Positions 56,501 through 64,000 of a stretch of DNA of 64,000 nt are shown one piece after another. Made by a program: the position numbers and the translations under genes. The notes below the pieces were generated by a model, which worked only from the letters and a program-made list of their open reading frames with translations, was not told the origin of the DNA and searched no databases. The stretch is from Hordeum vulgare subsp. vulgare (taxonomy: Eukaryota; Streptophyta; Magnoliopsida; Poales; Poaceae), in assembly GCF_904849725.1 (NCBI RefSeq), contig NC_058518.1, positions 11,428,147 to 11,492,146 of the forward strand. Direction: 5' to 3'. Each line of letters opens with the position of its first letter. Position 1 is the first letter of the stretch.

Positions 56501-58543
56501 TTTGCCAGCCTTCGTATCTACCAAGTATCTAGAGTTGCTCCACCTCAGTGATTGTTCCCCTCATTACAGAAGCACTTAGTCTCGGGTTTGGGTTTAATCT
56601 TGGGTCTCTTCATTAGTGTAGCAACTGTTTTGCCGTTTCACGAAGTATCCCTTCTAGCCCTTGCCTTTCTTGAAACTTAGTGGTTTTACAAACCATCAAC
56701 TATTGATGCTCCTTCTTGATTTCTACTTTCGAAGTGTCAAACATCGCGAATCGCTCAAGGATCATTGTATCTATCCTTGATATGTTATAGTTCATCACGA
56801 AGCTCTCACAGCTTGGTGGCAGTGACTTTGGAGAACCATCACTATCTCATCTGGAAGATTAACTCCCACTTGATTCAAGTGATTGCCGTACTCAGACAAT
56901 CTGAGCACACGCTCAACGATTGAGCTTTTCTCCTTTACTTTGTGGACAAAGAATCTTGTCGGAGGTCTCGTACCTCTCAACAAGGGCACGAGCATGAAAT
57001 CACAATTTCATCTCTTTAGAACATCACTTATGTTCCGTGACGTTTCAAAATGTCTTCGGTGCCTTGCTTCTAAGCCATTAAGTATTTTGCACTGAACTAT
57101 CGTGTAGTCATCAGAAACGTGTATGTCGGATGTTCACAGCATCTACAGACGACGCTCGAGGTGCAGCACACCGAGTGGTGCATTAAGGACATAAGCCTTC
57201 TGCGCAGCAATGAGGACAATCCTCTTCAAAGTTTGCTACTATCAACTTTCAACTAAATTTCCTCTAGGAACATATAAAAACAGTAGAGCTATAGCGCAAG
57301 CTACATCGTAATTCGCAAATACCATTAGACTATGTTCATGACAATTAGTTCAATTAATCATATTACTTAAGAACTCCCACTCAAAAAGTACATCTCTCTA
57401 GTCATTTGAGTGGTACATGATCCAAATCCACTATCTCAAGTCCGACCATCACGTGAGTCGAGAATAGTTTCAGTGCTAAGCATCTCTATGCTAATCATAT
57501 CAACTATACGATTCATGCTCGACCTTTCGGTCTCATGTGTTCCGAGGCCATGTCTGCACATGATAGGCTCGTCAAGCTTAACCCGAGTGTTCTGCGTGTG
57601 CAACTGTTTTGCACCCGTTGTATGTGAACGTAGAGTCTATCACACCCGATCATCACGTGGTCTCTCGAAACGAAGAACTGTCGCAACGGTGCACAGTCGG
57701 GGAGAACACAATTTCGTCTTGAAATTTTAGTGAGAGATCACCTCATAATGCTACCGTCGTTCTAAGCAAGATAAGGTGCAAAAAGGATTAACATCACATG
57801 CAATTCATAAGTGACATGATATGGCCATCATGATGCGCTTCTTGATCTCCATCACCAAAGCACCGACACGATCTTCTTGCCACCGGCATCACACCATGAT
57901 CTCCATCAACGTGTCGCCATCGGGGTTGTCGTGCTACTCATGCTATTACTACTAAAGCTACGTCCTAGCAATATAGTAAACGCATCTGCAAGCACAAACG
58001 TTAGTTTAAAGATAACCCTATGGCTCCTGCCGGTTGCCGTATCATCGACGTGCAAGTCGATATTAACTATTACAACATGATCATCTCATACATCCAATAT
58101 ATCACATCACATCGTTGGCCATATCACATCACAAGCATACCCTGCAAAAACAAGTTAGACGTCCTCTAATTTTGTTGTTGCATGTTATACGTGGTGACCA
58201 TGGGTATCTAGTAGGATCGCATCTTACTTACGTAAACACCACAACGGAGATATATGAATTGCTATTTAACCTCATTCAAGGACCTCCTCAGTCAATTCCG
58301 ATTCAACTAAAGTTGGAGAAACTGACACCCGCCAGTCATCTTTGAGCAACGGAGTTACTCGTAGCGATGAAACTAGTCTCTCGTAAGCGTACGAGTAATG
58401 TCGGTCCGAGCCGCTTCGATCCAACAATACCGCGGAATCAAGAAAAGACTAAGGAGGGCAGCAAAACGCACATCACCGCCCACAAAAACTTTTGTGTTCT
58501 ACTCGAGAAGACATCTACGCATGAACCTAGCTCATGATGCCAC
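53592..58543 (-). pseudogene. Degenerate Copia gag-pol of the second element
   Basis: Minus-strand pieces: gag block near 56990-56690 (IVERVLRLSEYGN, NQVGVNLPDEIVMVLQS), integrase-end block at 55409-55218 (KVWGFDTYVKKFQSDK, KADKCIFIGYPKQLGTS), RT fragments near 54700-54450. Stops and shifts throughout. Shares the TAG after KKEHQ (56700-56702) with the first element, but not the stop within its GYPK motif. Confidence 0.8.
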
Positions 58544-59809
58544 TGTTGGGGAACGTCGCATGGGAAACAAAAAAATTCCTACGCGCACGAAGACCTATCA
58601 TGGTGATGTCCATCTACGAGAGGGGATTTCCGATCTACGTACCCTTGTAGATCACACAGCAGAAGCATTAAGAAACGCGGTTGATGTATTGGAACGTCCT
58701 CACGTCCCTCGATCCGCCCCGCGAACCGCCCCACGAACCGTCCCACGATCCGCTCCGATCTAGTGCCGAACGGATGGCACCTCCGCGTTCAGCACACGTA
58801 CAGCTCGACGATGATCTCGGCCTTCTTGATCCAGCAAGAGAGACGGAGAGGTAGATGAGTTCTCCGGCAGCGTGACGGCGATCCGGAGGTTGGTGGTGAT
58901 CTAATCTCAGCAGGGCTCCGCCCGAGCTCCACAGAAACGCGATCTAGATGTAAAACCGTGGAGGTATGTGGTCGGGCTGCCGTGGCAAAAGTTGTCTCAA
59001 ATCAGCCCTAGAACCCCACTATATATAGGAGGGAGGGAGGGGAGGAGGCAGCCTCAAAACCTAAAGGTTTGGCCGAAATTGGAGGTGGGGGAGTCCTACT
59101 CCAATCCTACTTGGAGTAGGATTCCACCTTCCCACTTGGAAACTCTTTCCACCTTGTGTTTTTTCCTTCTCAAACCTTATGGGATTTAGTGGGAACTTAT
59201 TCCAGCCCACTAGGGGCTGGTTTATCTCTTCCCATAGCCCATGAGACCCCTTGGGGCGTAACACCCCTCCTGATGGTCCCCGGCACCCCTCCCGGCACTC
59301 CAAGTACACTACCGATGAGCCCGAAACTTTTCCGGTAATGCACGAAAACCTTCCGGTAACCAAATGAGGTCATCCTATATATCAATCTTCGTTTCCGGAC
59401 CATTCCGGAAACCCTCGTGACATCCGTGATCTCATCTGGGACTCCGAACAACATTCGGTAACCAACCATATAACTCAAATACGCATAAAACAACGTCGAA
59501 CCTTAAGTGTGCAGATCCTGCGGGTTCGAGAACTATGTAGACATGACCCGAGAGACTCCTCGGTCAATATCCAATAGCGGGACCTGGATGCCCATATTGG
59601 ATCCTACATATTCTACAAAGATCTTGTCCTTTGAACCTCGGTGCCAAGGATTCATATAATCTTGTATGTCATTCCCTTTGTCCTTCGGTATGTTACTTGC
59701 CTGAGATTCGATCGTGAGTATCCGCATACCTATTTCAATCTCGTTTACCGGCAAGTCTCTTTACTCGTTCCGTAATACAAGATGCCGCAAGTTACACTAA
59801 GTCACATTG
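58544..59809 (-). repeat. 5' LTR of the second Copia element, part 1
   Basis: Starts TGTTGGGGAACGTCGC and breaks at CATTG (59805-59809), where another element is inserted. It continues at 63779. Confidence 0.92.
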
Positions 59810-60099
59810 TGTGACATCCTCGACTTTTGCAACAGTAATTATTGTAATTAAGCTACAGTGATCAACCGCTAATGATGCCACGTCATCGAATTTCCATCTC
59901 AGACCCGCGTTTATTCGAGCCTATCCGGATTCAAAATTAGAAAGCAAAAGAAAAGGTACTTTATAAGTTCATTTCAAATATTAAAAGAATATGTATATGA
60001 AAGAGGGAATTAAAGGTATGTATAATAAATTGTAAAAGAAAGTATAATAAAAGAAAGTGTTTAAAAAGAAAAATCAAATAGTAAAAGAAAGAAAAAAAA

Positions 60100-60930
60100 G
60101 CAACCCCCCCACCCCGTGGCCGAGCTGGGCCAAAAGGCCCAACTGGCCAGCCCACCCGCGCCCCCACCCAAACCCTAGAGCCCCCTGGCGGCAGGCCACA
60201 CCCCCTCGCTACTCCCTCCTCCCACCGAGCGCCGCCAGCTCCCCCCCACGCTCCCCCTCGGCCCCACCCCCACCGACACACTCCCTCCCACCTCCCGTAA
60301 CTCCCTCCCTCCCGTGACTCTCTCCCTCCCACGACGCCAGATCCCCCTCCTCTCCCACGTCGCCACGCCCTCCTCTCCCGTAACTCCCGTCGCCCCCAGA
60401 TCCCTCCTCCCGGCCGGCGAGCCCCCCCACGGCCTCCTCCTCCCGCCGCCCCCCCCCCCCTCACGGCCTCCTCCTCCCCCGGCGCCCCCCCCCTCACGGC
60501 CTCCTCCTCCCTCGGCGGCCCCTCCCCTCTCCCGGCCGGCGAGCCCACCCCTCCACCGCGCCGGCCAGCAGCACCACCTCGTCCCTCCATCCCGCCGGCG
60601 GCCCCCCTGCCTCTCCTCACCGAGGGCCCCCCCCCCTCCCCGTCGCGCCCCCTTCCTCCCGCTCGGTCCAGGAGGGACCGGGCAGGGAGACCGGCCCCCC
60701 TCGGCCCCTTCACCACGCCGGCGAGCCCCTCCCCCACCGGGCCTCCCAGCGCCCGTCTTCACCGGAACCGCGTCACCTTCACCTTCGTGCGAACTCCGGC
60801 TTCATCGGGCCGTCTCGTCATCGTCGGTGAGCCCCTCCTCGGGCTCCTCCCACCATGTCGTTCTCCTCGCCGCCCCGGTTCCGTTCCGGCAAACGAGGCC
60901 ACGATCCGTCGACGGTAGACTCCGGTAGGA
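60100..60930. repeat. C-rich low-complexity tract inside the long LTR
   Basis: Runs of C up to ~13 (60446-60458), alternating with ctcctcc and cggcc. Frames are open on both strands for 200 or more codons purely from composition (Pro/Ser/Arg on plus, Gly/Arg on minus). Not considered coding. Confidence 0.7.
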
Positions 60931-61056
60931 GGGATTGAAGTTTATGTTCTTCTAGGTTGAGTTGGAGCAGAGAGAGTTCTGTGTCTCTCTGTTAGCAGAG
61001 AGGGAGATGAGAGTTTTGAGAGAAAAGAAAGAAAAAACAAATGATGTATTAGATGC

Positions 61057-61080
61057 GTATGTATGTATGTATGTATGTAT
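61057..61080 (+). repeat. (GTAT)6 microsatellite
   Basis: Six uninterrupted GTAT units, a potential length-variable marker. Confidence 0.9.
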
Positions 61081-63778
61081 GAATGAGATGTGATGTATGT
61101 ATTTACGTATATGGATATTTAGAGGAATACGGTATTTGCATGGTTAGGTATCTAATAAAAAAAAGATGAGTAAATGGCCTTAGGCCACTTACCGGTGGGG
61201 CCAATGCAACCGCTGTCTATGACAGGGAGGCCCCACGCGATAATTAAAAATAATAAATAAAAATAATGTTTTTATTAAATAAATAGATATATTAGTTAAA
61301 TTAGTTAATTAGAATAATTAGAGTATGACACGTGGGTCCCCCACTAAATTAATCTGATTAAATAATATTTAATCTTAAATAAAACTTGTGCCTATGACGT
61401 TCGGGACCCGCTGGTCAGTTGACCGGTCAAATGTTGATGTCAGCATGACATCGCGATGATGTCATAATGGGATTTTATTAAAATAGCTAAATCTGTTTTT
61501 AATTCCTAAATAATTAATAAAACTTTGAAAATTAATATAAAATAATCCGTAAGTCAGATCGAAATAATTCCAACATGAAAGTTGATCAGCAAAACGAGAC
61601 GAACCCGGATACACGGCCCGTTCGTCTGTCACGCATCCCTAGCATAGCAGACATGGAACTTTTCCATCGTTTCCAGTTTAACCGGTAGTAGCCCGAGACC
61701 CGGAAAATATCATCAGATATTCTTCCGACCCGTCTATGACGGATGTTGCTGCGTTAGCTCATGTCTAGCCTGCATCTTGCCATGTCATGCTTTGTGTTGC
61801 ATCGGTGCTATTATTTATTGTTTCTTCCCCCTCTTCTTACCGGTAGACCCCGAGACTGACGCTGCTGCCGGGTACATCTACGACCCTGCCGATCAGTCCT
61901 TTGCCGCAGAGCAGCAAGGCAAGCAAACTCGCCTTGATCATTCCTATATCACCTATGTCTTTCTTCCTACTGCTTGCATTAGTATTTTGCTACTGTTGTA
62001 GTTAGCTCCTATATCTGCTGCATAGCCTGTTTTTGATGAACTGCTACTTTCAGTCCTGTACCTTTAATCTGCTTAGCATAGTTGGAGCAGTCATCCCCTC
62101 TGACCCCGTAGTTCAGTTGCCCCGCTTGTTTTCAAATCTCGATCTCTGATCGACGAGCCAGACCCGACACAACACATTCACCCCCCCCCTTTGTTGTACG
62201 ACGCTACAGAGATACTATCGGGTACCGAGGGTGACACCTCACTAAGTACTCCTGATGATATCTCTGTAGTATAGCTAGTCGGTCGTGGTTATCGAGGGTG
62301 ATTCCTCTTTCACCATTCCCGATGACGCCGCTGTCGTGCCACCCCGCGAGTGTGGGACCCCCGAGGGTGATTCCTCTAAGCCCACCTTGACGGGTACATC
62401 GTTCGGAGTCCAACGAGGGTGATACCTCGGATTCCCCCCGATGTTACAACCACACAGTTACTCGACCATGTTACTGGGATCATTGGTGATTAGTTGTAAG
62501 ACGGGTGGATTCCCGTGAGATTGTGTTGGTGGCCTAATTAAAATGCTAATGGATTTGGGTATTTGATCTGGGTTGGTCGGAGACCTTTTCGCACTAACCG
62601 GCTACGGGAAGAATTATGGGTACTCGGCGTCGCGGTATCAACCGAAGCTTTTCAGATGCCAGCAGTGTAGCGGCGCGCGCCCGAGTGGTCCCGAGATGCA
62701 TCGCGCTTGTGATTAAGGGATGCTAGGACTGACGTCGGCCGCCCACGCCACGTGCAGGAGCGTGAAGGGGAACTGGGCCCACGAACCCTTTGTGCTTAGG
62801 ATTTAGACCGGCGGGCTGGCCTCTCTGATTAGTCTTAGGTGGGGCTGTGACGTGTCGATATTCCGAGGCCGGGCAGGACCCAGAAAAGTATGTCCAGCCA
62901 GAGTGTTATCGAGCGTGACGGGACATGTGGTGCACCCCTGCAGGGATGAAAATTAACTATTCGGATAGCCGTGTCCACGGTTACACGACGACTTGGAGTT
63001 GTGCCCTGATCTTTTACAACTACAATTGTTACTTAACTGGAATTAGTTTGCCTCGGGATTGCTTCCTCGCAGGGAGTCGAGGGAGGATCTTTAGGCGTGA
63101 CCTCACTTTAATATTTGCTGCAACAATATGACTATTAATGTGTTACCCCCTGTTCTACTCTCGTCTATTGCTGCAAGACCCTGAAGATGCTAGTCTTCGA
63201 TAGGACTAGGCCTTCTCTCTCTATTCTCGCATTGCTGCAGTCAGTCCACATATAACCCCCTTCTTTGATACTGATGCATATTTAGAATAGTTCTGAAGTA
63301 AGACTTGCGAGTACTTTGGATGAGTACTCACCGCTGCCTTGCTCCCCCCTTGTCCCTTTGATCCGTTTGCTGCGACCAGATGATGGAGCCCAGGAGATGG
63401 AGGTCCCCGCCGCCGACGACTGCTACCCCGACGGTGCCTACTACTACGTGGAGGCCGCTGATGATCAGGAGTAGTTAGAAGGTTCCCAGGCAGGAGGCCT
63501 CGCCTCGTTCGATCGTTGTATCTTTTGTGCTAGCCTTCTCTAAGGCACCCCATGTTGTTTTATGTCTGTACTCAGATATTTGTTGCTTCCGCTGACTCGT
63601 GTGTTTATCGAGCTTTCGTATTCTAGCCCTCGAGGCCCCTGGCTTGTAATATGAAGCTGATGTTATTTTATTTGTGTCTAGAGTTGTGTTGTGGTATCTT
63701 CCCGTGAGTCCTTGGGTTTGATCGTACGCATTTGCGTGTTTGGTTAGCGTACGATTAAGCCGAGGGCGTCACACATTG

Positions 63779-64000
63779 CTTGCAAGGCTTGTGTGTGATG
63801 TTGTATTACCGAGTGGGCCCCGAGATACCTCTCCGTCATACGGAGTGACAAATCCCAGTCTTGATCCATACTAACTCAACGAACACCTTCGGAGATACCT
63901 GTAGAGCATCTTTATAGTCACCCAGTTACGTTGCAATGTTTGATATACACAAAGCATTCCTCCGGTGTCAGTGAGTTATATGATCTCATGGTCATAGGAA
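63779..64000 (-). repeat. 5' LTR of the second Copia element, part 2 (cut by window)
   Basis: Continues the LTR exactly where 59809 stopped (cttgcaaggcttgtgtgtg), to the window edge. Confidence 0.92.

Larger units (their letters stand above)
59810..63773. mobile_element. Long solo LTR (~3964 bp), TSD CATTG
   Basis: Begins TGTGACATCC and ends GGGCGTCACA (TG...CA, inverted TGTGAC/GTCACA), flanked by CATTG at 59805-59809 and 63774-63778 within an LTR whose uninterrupted form is known from 24720 and 53035. No internal copy of its own ends was found, so it is a single LTR. The length is in the range of LARD-type LTRs such as Sukkula of barley, but the family is not confirmed. Orientation was not determined. 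No ORF shows a known domain. Confidence 0.8.
51771..64000 (-). mobile_element. Second BARE1/WIS/Angela-type Copia element, reverse strand, runs off the window
   Basis: In minus orientation: 3' LTR 53591-51771 (1821 bp), internal 58543-53592 (4952 bp), 5' LTR beginning at 58544-59809, interrupted by a long solo LTR, and resuming at 63779 to the window end. ATATC (51766-51770) would be one copy of the target duplication; the other lies outside. The two LTRs differ at many sites (roughly 2 percent by eye), so it is clearly older than the element at 24167. Internal sequence is the same degenerate gag-pol. Confidence 0.92.

Noticed and set aside
59961..60928. Long ORFs (195-258 codons) in opposite strands
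   Set aside because: Low-complexity Gly/Arg or Pro/Ser translations of a C-rich tract within a long LTR, with no domain.

Overview
The window is nuclear DNA of a Triticeae grass, most probably barley (Hordeum), at a C-hordein (Hor1-type storage prolamin) locus. The basis is two C-hordein genes or remnants rich in PQQPFPQ-type repeats, one with the mature N-terminus RQLNPSG and one with the C-terminus TIWSMV, together with BARE1/WIS/Angela-type Copia LTRs, a Triticeae-type CACTA transposon, and Stowaway and Tourist MITEs. No prokaryotic feature, CRISPR array or obviously new biological system was seen.

Layout. 1-497: 3' end of a C-hordein gene, open in the visible part and cut by the window edge. 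498-1994: its 3' flank with an RNase H-like fossil on the minus strand. 1995-15880 and 15881-22711: two tandem copies of a ~4.8-5.0 kb spacer unit. Copy A is split by a 9.07 kb CACTA element (3359-12429, TSD TAT). Copy B is split by a solo BARE1-type LTR (20180-22000, TSD GGACG). Each copy preserves the empty site of the other's insertion. 22712-33158: a second C-hordein with a recognisable endosperm promoter, dead through nonsense codons and frameshifts and split by a complete Copia element (24167-32770, TSD GCCGC). 33159-36875: 3' flank homologous to that of the first hordein, with an extra ~0.94 kb insertion.

36876-51770 is gene-bearing. It holds two tandem, apparently intact six-exon genes for the chloroplast outer-envelope protein OEP16 (40524-42791 and 45082-46842), a tRNA-Arg(ACG) at 47134-47206, several MITEs including a Tourist nested in a Tourist, two AT-rich arrays in opposite orientation around the OEP16 pair, and decayed repetitive ORFs. 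51771-64000 is a second, reverse-oriented Copia element of the same family, whose 5' LTR is split by a ~3.96 kb solo LTR (59810-63773, TSD CATTG).

The functional genes visible are the two OEP16 copies, the tRNA, and possibly the truncated C-hordein. Most of the rest is transposable-element DNA. Its nested order lets the history be read: spacer duplication first, then the CACTA and the solo LTR independently, with the Copia insertion in hordein 2 among the youngest events. All comparisons were made by eye, so identities, exon borders in decayed genes and repeat limits are approximate unless a target-site duplication fixes them.
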